Shown one piece after another: positions 24,965-36,300 of a stretch of DNA of 64,000 nucleotides. The stretch's first letter is position 1. Each line of letters starts with the position of its first letter. The translations under genes and the position numbers were made by a program. Location: assembly GCA_033964015.1 (NCBI GenBank), contig CM066916.1:15602501-15666500 (forward strand), written 5' to 3'. This stretch comes from Scolanthus callimorphus. Lineage: Eukaryota; Cnidaria; Anthozoa; Actiniaria; Edwardsiidae. The notes beneath the pieces are model-generated. The model saw nothing but the letters and a program-made list of their open reading frames with translations. It did no database searches and had not been told where the DNA came from.

Positions 24965-25662
24965 TCTTGAAAAAGCCGCTGTAAGCTTACAGTGTATCTA
25001 AAACGCCACAGATTTGTCAAGTGAAACCCGAACCGAAGAATGGCGAATGACCAGTTACAACTTTACAACGCTTGCCCGCCTTCTTTTTGAACAAGAAGAA
25101 ACTTTCTGATTTCTACAGACACTTGTAGTCCCGACACATTTGCGTAGTACGGTTCTAGTTGGTTCTCCAGTCGCTTGTAGTAGTATTTTATTCATTGGCG
25201 GCGATCGGAAAATCGAATAATCAGTGATGAAGCATAATATTTGCCGTATTTGGGTTCACTGTAATGTGACGTCACTTTCACGAGAGCATCCCCCCCTGAC
25301 CACCCAATGTCCTCCCCCCTGACCACCGACTTCCCCCCCCCCTCATTTTGAGTTTGTTTCGCCCGGCTCTTGTGACGTCACGGCCGCGCGACGTTGTGAC
25401 GTCACGGCCGCGCGACAGCAAGCCAGGCGAAGGCGACTATAAAAATCAGGAGATGGCTGCGAAAGAGGCTGGCTTCACAGACACGCGCGGAAAATTCTGC
25501 TTGACGTTGAAAATGACTTCGACCCCTTTGCGATCCTTTGCGTTATTCAGGTATTGGGTACCCTGTGGATTTTATATCGTACACTCTATTTGCGATCATT
25601 TTGACGCTTTTTCTTAGGTATGGTGCTCCGCTCTGCGGCCTTCGGCCGCTAAGGAGCTCCGC
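24965..25662 (-). mobile_element. S element, outer copy, right part
   Basis: On the minus strand this matches 4259-4880. Shared blocks include the hairpin terminus (25619-25662), the AGCGTCAAAATG/GCGTCCAAATG block, CAGGGTACCCAA, GCAAAGG, the CRE-type TGACGTCA sites, the C/G-rich run and TCTGATTT-CAGACAC. Together with 1-338 it forms one S copy interrupted by the foldback element. A frame of 54 residues from an ATG at 25453 lies just after TATAAAAA, but it is not conserved in the inner copy. Confidence 0.6.
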
Positions 25663-25663
25663 T

Positions 25664-25926
25664 AAAAAGAAAATTACACGGTGGCTTGTAACACATTTCC
25701 AATTGAAAACTGTTCAGCCTGATACGAAATTAAAAATGTCATTTCACAATCCAATTCCATCCGCTCGATAGCACACGAAAATACTTCACATCCTCATCTT
25801 GTAGCTGAAAGGTTATTAAACAAACCTAGACGATTATTTTGTTCAATTGTTGTGAATCTGACTGCATTTACGGTACCTAAGTTAACCCTAAAATCGAGTA
25901 AAATGGTGACAGTGCCCCTTTAAGGC
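25664..25926 (-). mobile_element. TTAA-type MITE, copy A (truncated)
   Basis: Read on the minus strand it starts GCCTTAAAGGGGCACTG, the end of the TTAAAGGGGCACT MITE family (full copies at 34484-34724 and 41100-41322), and shares the internal GGATGGAATTGGATTG block. The far end is fused to AATTACACGGTGG and then to AAAAAGAAAATT. It is a near-identical duplicate of 27137-27397; the only clear difference is AAAA against AAA. Confidence 0.7.
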
Positions 25927-26073
25927 TGCTAAATAAAGACGATGAGGAAAACTATAGTAAATGTATGATCCCCGTCATGATATGAATGCTACTGATGACG
26001 ATATTGGGGATGCTAGCGCAGGGGGGGGGGATTTCACAGAAAGGAAGCATTCGACTTTCGCATTAGTGACACT

Positions 26074-26365
26074 TTACTGCGATTTTCATAATTCTGCGAA
26101 CTCCCACTTGAAATTTCCGAACGCCAAACTGCGTTTTGGCTTCCGTCAATCAAACCTTTGAAGTCAAGTCCACGCATGTTTTCTCAGTTTGGTTTGCACT
26201 TTAAAGTGAAAAATTGGTCTAGCCCAGCTAAACCCTATCAGTTCACAAGATATATCATCTGCCTCCATGAAATCACGCAGAGCTGTTCACCTGTTTGATT
26301 GACGGAAGCCAAACCACGGTTTGGTTGGTCGTACAGATTTCGGAGAATTATGAAAATCGCAGTAA
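26074..26365. mobile_element. MITE with TTACTGCGATTTTCATAATT ends, copy 1
   Basis: A 292-bp foldback with inner arms TTGGCTTCCGTCAATCAAAC and TTTGATTGACGGAAGCCAA. A second copy of 277 bp lies at 62031-62307. Confidence 0.85.
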
Positions 26366-26666
26366 ACCTGCGAGAAACATGTAAAATGCGTTCCTCCAAT
26401 GACACCACGTACGACTGTGAAATGTGCCGCCACAGTGCCGCGACTACGCGATTTCATCACGTATCTACGGCAGGCCAGGTTCCGTGTCGCGGCACTTTTC
26501 AGAGTCATACGAAATCTGCTCTATTTTGGGAGATGCTTCCTTTCTGACGAGAAGTGTCATCCGAGGATAAGAATTTATCTTTCGCCACTCATATTTATAT
26601 TTGAATATTATATCTGCATCGCCATAGTTTGGCAGACAGCTGCTATAGTAACAGAAATAGAGGATA

Positions 26667-26800
26667 TTACACGGTGGCGCGAAGATATGAGTTTTATTTT
26701 CGAGTGGCAAGAACAATATTTACGAATGAGCGCAGCGAATGAGTAAAATATTGTTCTTGCCACTCGAAAATAAAACTCACATCTTCAAGCCACCGTGTAA
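26667..26800. mobile_element. Short foldback with TTACACGGTGG ends
   Basis: A 134-bp hairpin. The arms hold TTTTATTTTCGAGTGGCAAG and its complement, with a loop of about 20 bp. The end motif AATTACACGGTGG is also found next to MITE copies A and B. Apparent frames over it read through both arms and are artefacts. Confidence 0.8.
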
Positions 26801-27146
26801 TTTTCTTTTTATTGTATAGACAAACCAGAAAAAATATTCCAAATTGATTTCCAAGCACTTTTGTTTTGACCGATATCCTCACTAGTGAGGATATGGAAAA
26901 TATGTCACTGAGGACCCGGATGTAGCTTCGTATGAGATCTACGAGTGGCTTATTTCCCAGTAAAACACTCGCGTCTATATAATAAACACATATATTATAT
27001 AATGTTTTACTGGGAAATACGCCACTCGTAGATCTCATACGAAGCTACATCCGGGACCTGAGTGACATATTTTCCATATCTCACTAGTGAGGATATAATT
27101 TTTTTGGAATAATTTTTTCGGGTTTGTCTATATAATAAAAAGAAAA
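26801..27146. mobile_element. Foldback element with long near-perfect arms
   Basis: The ends are TTTTCTTTTTATTGTATAGA and TCTATATAATAAAAAGAAAA. The arms continue through CTCACTAGTGAGGATATGGA and GATCTACGAGTGGC/GCCACTCGTAGATC, about 140 bp each with a 30-bp AT-rich loop. It is directly abutted by the hairpin at 26667-26800 and by MITE copy B. Confidence 0.8.
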
Positions 27147-27397
27147 TTACACGGTGGCTTGTAACACATTTCCAATTGAAAACTGTTCAGCCTGATACGA
27201 AATTAAAAATGTCATTTCACAATCCAATTCCATCCGCTCGATAGCACACGAAAATACTTCACATCCTCATCTTGTAGCTGAAAGGTTATTAAACAAACCT
27301 AGACGATTATTTTGTTCAATTGTTGTGAATCTGACTGCATTTACGGTACCTAAGTTAACCCTAAATCGAGTAAAATGGTGACAGTGCCCCTTTAAGG
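27137..27397 (-). mobile_element. TTAA-type MITE, copy B
   Basis: Nearly identical over 260 bp to copy A at 25664-25926, and it ends in the same CCCCTTTAAGGC. It overlaps by 10 bases (AAAAGAAAAT) with the end of the preceding foldback. Confidence 0.75.
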
Positions 27398-27796
27398 CCC
27401 GTACAGACTAGAGGACAACTGTCAGGGACTAAAGTACACGTCAGAGTTTGTGAATCATAAAGATGTTCATTAAAACTTCATAATGTCATCACCTGTCAGT
27501 TTATTTATCTTTAACGTATACTCTTTCAACGGAGACATCGGAAAACATTTTCACAATTTATTTCATTTATTTCATATTTCCTACCATCGAAGCAGAAACT
27601 AGTATAAAATACTCCCAGCTTGGTATTTCTCCCTAAGGGTAACAATTTCAAATTCTAAATTACCAAAAGCAAGGTTATTTAAATTATATATTTGCTTGCT
27701 TATATATAATATAATAACACATAGAAGTGCTTTTTGAGAAAAACATGAAGTAAGTTAAAATTAATTTTGATATCAAGAAGAATATTGAACTCAAGG
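27398..27796. other. Intergenic, AT-rich
   Basis: A GGCCCGTACAGACTAGAGGAC motif at the left resembles a transposon end, but no partner was found. The rest is AT-rich sequence downstream of the GPCR stop codon. No gene seen. Confidence 0.4.
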
Positions 27797-28792
27797 CTAA
27801 ACGCAACAATTTCCGCATGTTAATCTTTCCCTTAGCGCTTTCCTGAGCTCCCTGTTTCTTATTCCATAGACCAGAGGGTTTGAGATAGAGCTGAGGTACA
27901 CCAGTATAATCAGCCAGACTGCGGTCAAATTGAACGACTGTTCGAACTTTGCGTAATCCCCTTTGTAGAGAAAAGCTGCAACGATTGAAGCAACGCAGTT
28001 TGGCGCAAATGCGGCAAAAAAACACCACAGCGACGATCAGAAACGTCGTTGCCGCCTTACGGTTCTTTGTACAGTGTCTCTGTTAATTCTTGCAGCCGGC
28101 GATTCGCGCTGTAGTTGGTTCGAAACAGATACAATATGCAAGTAGCAATACACGATGACTCCAAAAGGAAAGAAGAGAGTAAAAATAGCACAAAATAACC
28201 AAAGAAACAGAAGTTGGTATCCAATGTCAAGAAAGAACGATGTTATGGCCGTAGAAAAAGCAAAAGTCCAAACCCCAGCGACAATAAATTTGCCATTTCT
28301 TTTCGTCATAATCAGGTGGTATTTGAGAGACCATTTCACAGAGATAAAACGGTCTACGCTTACGGCTGCCACGCTAAAAGTGGTAGCGACCATTGCATGA
28401 ATCAACAAAGCGGCGTGCAACTTTATCGCGTATGATGTGGTGATTCGGCTTCCAGTCCGAAAAAACGCGAAAACTTCGACGCAGTTAACAGGGCAAACAA
28501 CTAGGCCGACGAACATGTCTGCTAAAGCCAAAGAACAAACCAGGTAATTGGAAACTGTCCGTAAATTCTGGCTTCTGAAAATGGCGTAGAGAACAATGAA
28601 ATTGAATAAAACAGCCAGCAATCCAACCGAAACCATTACAATAGGGTATATAACAATAAGGGCGGTATAGTTGATGGACATCAAGGACTGTTTTCCATCG
28701 CTCGAATTATAAAACTCATTCATCTCGCAAATTCCTTTTGGTGAAGACACTGCAACAGTTGATATGTTTACACGCAAGCAAAAATTGAACAA
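27797..28792 (-). CDS. Class A (rhodopsin-like) GPCR with one frameshift
   Basis: A single-exon seven-transmembrane receptor. The first 251 codons give TM1 (LLAVLFNFIVLYAI), TM2 with SLALADMFVG (the conserved LAxxD motif), TM3 ending SVDRFISV (DRF in place of DRY), TM4 and TM5. That frame then runs to a stop at 28037. TM6 and TM7 follow in another frame: KNRKAATTFLIV, then APNC, SISNPLVYGIRN (NPxxY as NPLVY) and a tail ending at TAG 27797-27799. One missing base in the T run at 28065-28067 (A run on the coding strand) reconciles the frames, for about 330 residues. It is either a recent pseudogene or an assembly error. A start at 28792 is possible; the Met at 28723 is better placed, with NSS and NYT glycosylation sites after it. 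The ligand is unknown. The TM6 text also occurs in the remnant at 31223. Confidence 0.8.
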
Positions 28793-29185
28793 ATAACGTC
28801 AGTGGAAATTTTCGTCGCGGTCGGCAGAAACTAGCAAATAGAAAAATGCAGCTCATGCTTTTTTTAAATTTAAATTTAAGTTTAATTTATACGAACTGGA
28901 TTAGCAAATGAAAGATCACTCGCTCGATAGAGGTGGACTCACGTGATCAAAGTATTTTAATAACTCTGACGACTGTCGCGTGGAGAAATCTCGAAATAAC
29001 GTTCTACAAAGTTTTATACTTGATAAATCTGCACGAAAAAATGTGTTGCGTTGTCACGGATTTCTCAGAGTCGGGTAACAACGAATGGTACTCCAAGAAA
29101 TGTCAGCGTGTAAACAGTACTAATTAAATGAACTCGGAAGGCTGTCACGTGTCTCTGTTGAGATCACTCGTTCGATAGAGGTGTG

Positions 29186-29874
29186 CACCTATTTCAGAAG
29201 AGGTTTCACCGTCACAACTCTCGTTGTAGCCCGCGGTGCGTCATGGGAGAAACTAAGAAGAACGAAATTCTCGTGTTAACCTAGTGCTAAATTTCTTGCG
29301 AGTGATGTATTGCAGAATCATTTGACATAAGCAGGGTGATAATAAGCAATTATTGGATGAGGTTTTTGTGATTTCCAGAATAAACAATGTCGAGACAGGT
29401 AGAATCAGGCGAGGCCGTGAGGCCAAGCCTGATTCCACTTGGCGAGATATTGTTTATTCTGGAAATCACAAAAACCGAATTCAATAATTGTTTTATTATA
29501 CATTGATTCAGTAAATTAAATACTATTTTTCTGTCAAGCAATTTCTTTTACACAAGCGCCTTGTTAAATAGGGGAAACATTCAAGGGCTGTAGTCCCATA
29601 ATACATTGCGCGCGTAGGATCAAGAATCAGCTAGCTGATTCTTCAAGAATCAGTATGCTGATTCTTGGAGACCCTTAAAGTGCGTGATTCCCAAAGTAAA
29701 GCGCGCGCTTTTAGCCAATCAGAATCGAGATAGTGAGTACAATGTATAATAAGTACAGATATTTATCCTAAAAAACAGATTCCATGATTCTGTTTTGTTA
29801 TACCTATTTGCTCCCATGAAGCACCGCGGGCTACCACAGACAGTTATGACGGTGCAACCTTTTCTGAAATATGT
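29186..29874. mobile_element. Foldback element enclosing a smaller one
   Basis: The outer arms are about 63 bp. CACCTATTTCAGAAGAGG ... TAGCCCGCGGTGCGTCATGG at 29186-29249 is the complement of 29811-29874. The inside holds the 144-bp hairpin at 29347-29490 and a TGATTCTT-rich segment (29620-29665). Confidence 0.7.
29347..29490. mobile_element. 144-bp hairpin MITE
   Basis: The ends are CAATTATTGGATGAGG and CCGAATTCAATAATTG. The arms contain TTTTTGTGATTTCCAGAATA and its exact complement, with a loop rich in GGCGAGGCCGTGAGGCC. Confidence 0.8.
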
Positions 29875-31222
29875 GTATTCACGTGATCAGGGGTGAACAG
29901 CCTGGGGAATTTTCTATTTGACAAAAATTTATCTGGTTCGAGTGTCCGGGATTCCTGTGGTCAAATGGAACGGTTCAACCCAAAAATCACGTGGACGTCT
30001 CCACTGGGAATCGAACTTGGCTGGGGTGCTTCCCATTACCACAAATGTTCGGTAATAACGGTTGGAAATTAAGTGGACAACGTCTTTAAAAATAATTGTT
30101 CTACGAAAGACATTTTTTCTACGAAACTCTGAACCTTACTAAAACGGTTGACTTCGATTTTTTAATTTTGGACCACATAAGGGGCGCATCATTTTAACGT
30201 CCGTGTGATTGTAATGCCAACATCTACGAGACCTTTTGAAAGACGCTCGGGGCTGACGAAAGTCCAAACGGCGTACTCATAAATCATTATCGCCTAAAGG
30301 GCGTCTGGTCCACATTTTCCAGCTATAAACACTCCATGACATGATCATAGGGTGATTACTTTGCCTCAGTGAATAAGCAAATTACAATATCCTTCGTCTG
30401 GCTATAACCTGCCGCCTTTCAGAACGTGATCTCGGTGAATTCCATAAATAAAAGTACGGATGAAGGAAGTGTTCTGACACTGGCTTATTGACAGGTTTAC
30501 TTCTAATAACGATGTTGGGTAGATTTCTCGTAAACATTAGCCGCTGATGACCCGAATTTGAAAACTGTGACACGCAGCAAATTTGTGTCGAGCCACAAAT
30601 TTGTGTCAATTACCATTTACGGAATCAAATAGGAGGCGTATACTGGCACATGACAGAAACACCTCGCACAGAACAACTCTGCAGCCTTCGTTTCCCCTTC
30701 CCCGTGCTGTGCAAGACCATAAGCACAGTGACATGGATATTCGGTAGATACGAAACCCAAACTCAAGAAAGGCGCTTCGAGTATAATTAATTCTTTCCAG
30801 AAAACGTTGAGCGGATATTGGAAATAAATGATGTTAACGGGGCAAAGACGATTCCAGCGGGAGATTATGATAGCCGAGTTTCTCAATTTTCATTTTCCTC
30901 ATTTGGTGTTGCTTCCATATGCTCGATTTGCTCCTAAGTGAGGGTTGTCCAATACACTGACAAATTTATGCAAGGCATTGTCTAAAACAATGGAGTGTAT
31001 TATAGAACGAGGCAATACAATGGAGGAGAACTACAATACCATGCATAGATTTGTCAAAGTATTGGACTAGTATGATCTCTGTCGTGAATTATTCACCTTT
31101 ATAAAAAAAATACTAACTGAAAATCTCCAGATGTTGAGAAACCATATAAGCCGCTAATTTATTGTGTCAATGTGATAAAGCACTTTCTATCAGGAAGAGT
31201 GAATACACCAAACAAGATTTCA
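29875..31222. other. Intergenic, no gene recognised
   Basis: It contains GGGAATCGAACTTGGCTGG (30007-30025), whose complement looks like a tRNA B box, but I could not build a tRNA around it. Two 75-89-residue minus-strand frames have no recognisable motifs. It may include decayed GPCR or transposon sequence. Confidence 0.35.
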
Positions 31223-31425
31223 TCAGCCCAATGAGGAAGTCATTCGTTTTATCGTTTTCCTTTTCGCTTTTCTGAGCTCCCGGTTTCTTATCCCATACAC
31301 GAGAGGGTTTGTAATAGACCCGCTCGAACTTTGTATAACCCCCTTTATGGTAACAACACAGTTTGGTCCGAATCCGACAATAAGCACCCCGGGTACGATC
31401 AGAAATGTCGTCGCAGCTTTGCGAT
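31223..31425 (-). pseudogene. GPCR pseudogene remnant (TM6-TM7)
   Basis: The frame starts KNRKAATTFLIVPG, then GPNCV, and continues to SITNPLVYGIRNRELRKA. It is clearly related to the C-terminal third of the GPCR at 27797. Everything before TM6 is absent, and the stretch between TM6 and TM7 is shortened by a deletion. Upstream sequence turns into a CAA-type repeat at 31426-31450. This indicates a local GPCR family with decayed copies. Confidence 0.75.
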
Positions 31426-31533
31426 TCTTCAAATTGCTGTTGTTGTTGCTTCTATTGGGCGGCCAATCGCGCCCAATAGGTTTTCAAATACGATGACGTC
31501 AAAGTTAGGGTCCAGTGCACTTGATTTTCGCAT

Positions 31534-31752
31534 CATTCTCTTACCCAGAGCTCCCCGGCTCGTCTGCTCGCAGGGGAGGCTCTGGCGACATCCATTTGAG
31601 GGCCGTCGCTGATTGGCCGATTTTGAGCGTTGGAGCATGCGCTGAAAGATCTTTGTCTCAGCGGCTCTATTAAAACTATCGCATGCGTCAGTGGCTGTCA
31701 CCAGAGCCACCCCCGCGAGGTTATGAGCCGGGGAGCTCTGGGTTCGAGAATG
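31534..31752. mobile_element. 219-bp MITE with CATTCTC/GAGAATG ends, copy 1
   Basis: The terminal arms hold CCCAGAGCTCCCCGGCTCGT and AGCCGGGGAGCTCTGGG. A second copy of equal length in opposite internal orientation lies in an HPDL intron (39368-39586). Confidence 0.85.
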
Positions 31753-32100
31753 AGGACGCATGCGCTCCTATCCCGCGCATGCCCAATTGGTGCATATATG
31801 TGTATTCGAATCGTACGTGTGGACGGGCAAATACGATTTAAATACGGTCCGTGTGGACGCGGATTTTTTTAAACGGAGAAAAAAACCCTTGTTTTCGAAA
31901 ATATCCGGATACTTGGGGACGGGGTCTTAATGTAAACAACATTAATTATTGGATTATTTGGACACGTTATTTGGAATACCACAAGAGATACAGACCATCG
32001 AAATTGAAGGGTTGTGGAAATGATTGCCTCAATTCCCGCTCCCGAAGCTCCCGCTCCCTTTTGATTGGCTAAGTGTATTTTACCTTGATTATTCACTTAA

Positions 32101-33116
32101 CCCTTTCAATCCCAAACCGGCCCAAACCACCCTTTTGTACACTCAGGAACTTTAAAGTGTCTATCATAAAACTCACGGCAAAATGACACTTAATATCTGG
32201 TGATTTGTGTAGAAGAGTGATTTTTCTACTGACTAGAGAAGACAAGTGGATCAGAGGGTCGGATTTCTCACAGAAACAACCACTTGATTTCACAAAATAA
32301 CTCGCGATTTTTGACATGCAAAAACACACGCTACACTGAGCACAACGAGCCGTTTTTTCGCGTAAATTTCTAGACTAAATCAAACACAATCAACAAGCCA
32401 CAGACTTAACTTAAAAGTACCTTTAATCCTTAGCTCTGACCTGAAATTTCTCCTCTGCAAGTGTACATTCAAGGAAAATATGGCGCTTTGAACTTTGAAG
32501 CGACTGAACAAAGCCACACAAAACCCTAGCGCTCGGGATACCTGTGGTAAACCAATGAAATTTCACAGCGGTTCCCCCTGTATTGACAGGTTAGACGAAA
32601 GATTTATATAAGTCTTTTTGCCATGCGACAATTAAAAGCAAAAATACTCTCAGCTGCTTGCTTTTTATGTCTTAAACAAAGATTCAACCGAACTCTGTGC
32701 TGAGGCAAAAAGATTCCACTAGAGAGGAGCCAGGGTTTCTTTCACCAAAATTTTTCAACAGCTCTCAGAAGAACAGTGGAAAAAGTCAATGAAACCCCTC
32801 AGCCATACTTCTTACTTGAAGCACAGCACAAATGCATTGTCCATAATAGACTTAATGATGTCCTATGGCCTCTTCTGAGTGGAATTTTAGTTGTTTTTGA
32901 CTGTTTTATCAGTAGTCTAACCTGTGTGATAGCTTCCCGCCGTTGGAAAGCAAATTATGGGTCAGCGGCAAAGCTCTACAAAAAGCCCCAGCCCCCCTCT
33001 CAATGAAAAACAGGAAACCCAGAAACGTGGTACTGATATGCAAAAATGGGCAGGGGTGTGTCTGTTTGTCCTCATAAAATAGGAATATTAGGGAAAATGC
33101 TATGGGACTGAAAGGG
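32101..33116. mobile_element. 1.0-kb MITE-like element with TTAA duplication
   Basis: It starts CCCTTTCAATCCCAAA and ends GGGACTGAAAGGG, with TTAA on both sides (32097-32100 and 33117-33120). TTAA duplications are typical of piggyBac and Kolobok families. The 76-residue plus-strand frame inside (32776-33006) has no recognised domain. It lies directly downstream of the last PRIMPOL exon found. Confidence 0.75.
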
Positions 33117-33308
33117 TTAAGGCGAATAACCATCTACAAACAAAACTTGACAATTTCGTTACCAAATGACATTGAAGGGTGTTGCTACCTAAAAATTCGG
33201 CTACCCTAAATTCCCCGATGGAAATGAATCTTTTTTTGACCCAATATTTTCATGGCTGGACAAAACGGAGGCTCCGTGAGGCTCCTTAAAATTTTAAGTA
33301 ACACCTAC

Positions 33309-36300
33309 CTGCATGTATGTTGTCCTTGAAGACTGCCCCTGGTAAATGGAATATCAGATGCCGTGAAAACTTGGTATCTGTGCTGGAAAAATAGTTATGG
33401 CCAAATTTAATGTGTAAAAGCCCGTTTACACTTGCAATTTTTGCTGCGACTTTTGTCGCGCGAGTCGCGGAAATATTTCTCGCACGTACGCGTCAACTCA
33501 AAATCACTAATGTATACTACGTGCAACTCGGCGCGATCTGCCGCGGTTTTTGTCGCGTGATGTCGCGGAGATTTCAAACATGTCCGAAACTCTTGGCAAC
33601 TTGGTGGTGCGATTTGAAGAAAAGAGAGCACAGAAATCGCACCTGATTTGCATCTCGTTTACACTAGAGAGTTGGAATTGCAACTCGCTCGAGAAAAATC
33701 GTTTAAACCGGCCTTAATGAAGTAAATGCACCCCTGGCTCGCTTGGACGCTTTTTAATCTCAACATCTATGTTTGTATTGAGTATTGAGCCAGCAATGCA
33801 AAATACATGCATATAAATGAGAAGCGATGTCAATGATCAATTTGAAAATATCTCCTTTTGATCCACTGCTTTTGAAAACCTCTGTATTCTTTCGTTTTCT
33901 GAGTCTCGGCAGAACAACCACTGGGGTAACATCTCTTTGTTGAGCTCTCTGAATGGTATTTGTGTTGTGGACAGGAGGCCAACCTCATAACAATGCTCTG
34001 TTTTTTATTCTTCCTGCGCCTTTTTCTGTTAATTACAAGGGGTTGTCAGGGATGTCTTCTGTCTCTCACCTGGAATCCAAATCTAGGACATGACGGCGGT
34101 CACAGTTGATGGCAAACGTTTCTTGCAAATGAAAACACACGAACTAAAGAGAGAAACATCTCTGTCAAAATTGCAATCAGAAAATCTGCTTCAGTGCTGC
34201 CTACATTTAAAAAAAGAATTTAAATATATTGACACCATGCTGGTATTGTACCTTTATAAACATCTCTACCATCTCTGGCCCATTATGTTGTGGATTGAGT
34301 TCTTTTTTGAACTCCAGATCAAAGTACATTTTACAGGCAGCTCCTGGAAAGGAATAAACAGCTTTGTTTTGATGTTTGGAAGTTTATGTTGGGGATGGGA
34401 GAGACAGCAATATGGGTGTGGCTCTCATGAATTCTACCCCTTAAAGAGAGCTGATACAAAAGACAAATCTATACTATGCTACATTAAGGGGCACTCGCAG
34501 GCTGCCTGACAGGCAAATAATCACATCGCAATCCAATTCCATCCTCTTGATAAAAGATAAAAACACTATAGATTTGTATTTATTTAACAGTTAAAAGGTC
34601 ATTTAACAAACCTGGGCTGCGATTTTGATTATTCTCGGTAAACATAAATGTATTTTGGGTGATTAGAATTAGACTTATCTTTTGACAGGTGGTACAAAAA
34701 TCAAGCATGCGGGTACCCCTTTAAACGTGTCACATCCTCATAAACCCCAAACTTGTTATAGTAGGCATAAAATACTGAGCCATTTATAGCTACCATATCA
34801 GGTTAGTCGAGCTCAGGATAAACAATACTTTTATGTTTCAAGCTAGCACTGCACCCTAAGATAACCCTTTCCTTGTGTTTTCCTTTGTTCTGAGTATCCT
34901 TTAGGTAGCTTAAAATTTCAAGCTTGCCCCCTTGTTTCTCAGGTCTCAAAAATCCTATCACCTCTTTCGGGTGGGGCAATTGACATGAAGGACCATCCCC
35001 ACCCCACCCTCACTGCTTGGAATTTATGTAGTCCAGTGTTCATCCAGTGTCCAGTCATGTTACCTTCAGGAATGACCTCATAATAATGCTTGTCTTCAAT
35101 CTCTTTGTTTCTTTTAAAGAAAAATATAAGTTAATGACCCTGAGAGTCAAGAGTTTATTCAAGTAAAGAAATGGAAACAAAGCAAATCTTATACCTGTAC
35201 ACATGCCAGAACTCATCCAAGGTAATAACAAGATACTGTCTTTTGCCACCACTGTCTACTTCCTCTGCAAAGACATACACATCCTAAAAAAGATATATAT
35301 GTTAATTACCGGCTGTGACGTCCATATAGGGAAAAACTGTTACTGAGGTCAACATTTTCCAGGCCGAAGTCACAGCTTTTTTCCTATACGGACTGACCTA
35401 ATAAATAACTTATTTATTTTTTTCCAACTCTAAAATATTTGATTTTTTTTCGATGACAAGAAGCAAGCACAAATGGTTACCATGACGTAGGTCAGAGATA
35501 GGAAAATATTGCCCCGGTGCAAGCTCTGAGAACCAATCAGAATGCAGAATTCATTACCATGCCCTTGAGGAAACAATACAATATAATATTATCTGCAATG
35601 ATTGACAGATTTTGGCACTGTCCAATGGAACCACTAATGGAATGCTAATACTATTAAGTTTTTCTCACATTTGTACAGTAAAATGTGCAAAACTGACAGA
35701 AAATAAAGCATATTTTTTGGTATCGACAATGATGGTGAAGCAGTACATTATTGGCAGGGTGAGTCAGCTTCTTTAATTCCAATGTCTACTCCTCCCCCCC
35801 CCCCTTTCTGAAGTTCCTGCTGCTATACCTAAGAGCAGGGCTATACCCCCCCTTAAGACAGCTCAAACCAGTGGGCACATTAGTATCATGACTAACCTCA
35901 CTAGAGGTCTTGGCAAAGTCAAATGCCAACTGCTGTCTGGGAAAGCACTTAAACACTGGCACCGGATCATCCACTCTGGAAATGGAATATAGTACTCAAT
36001 ATGGTAACAACAGGATCCACATATGAACAACCATAATATGGGAATATGGACTTGGCCTACATCTGCAGGGGCGTAGCCCGGGTGAGGACCCAGGGGGCCT
36101 AGGTTCCCCCTTCTAGCAACCATAAATACAGTAATGTATGGGACATTATTTTAAATACAGGAGAAAATGTCTTACAAAGTACCCCTTGGGCCCTGTCTTT
36201 TAAAAAATCCTGGCTATGCCCCTGAATTGGTACAAATACTGTAAGCTAAACATGAATTTACTGCCACAAATTTGGCCAATGAAAGAGTTACTGAAAGTAG

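Noticed and set aside
25453..25617. TATA box followed by a 54-residue frame
   Set aside because: The homologous segment in the inner S copy does not keep the frame, and the frame runs into the terminal repeat.
25619..25662. Helitron 3' hairpin
   Set aside because: The hairpin is present, but there is no CTRR end at the expected place, no partner TC start was identified, and the same hairpin lies at an inward-facing end of the inner copy.
26399..27038. Two 114-115-residue frames on opposite strands
   Set aside because: They read through the arms of hairpin elements and mirror each other.
30000..30060. tRNA or SINE on the minus strand (TTCGATTCCC B-box-like)
   Set aside because: No acceptor stem, anticodon arm or A box could be assembled around it.
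34090..34509. 139-codon plus-strand open frame
   Set aside because: It is antisense to two PRIMPOL exons (34070-34143 and 34252-34343) and carries no motif of its own.
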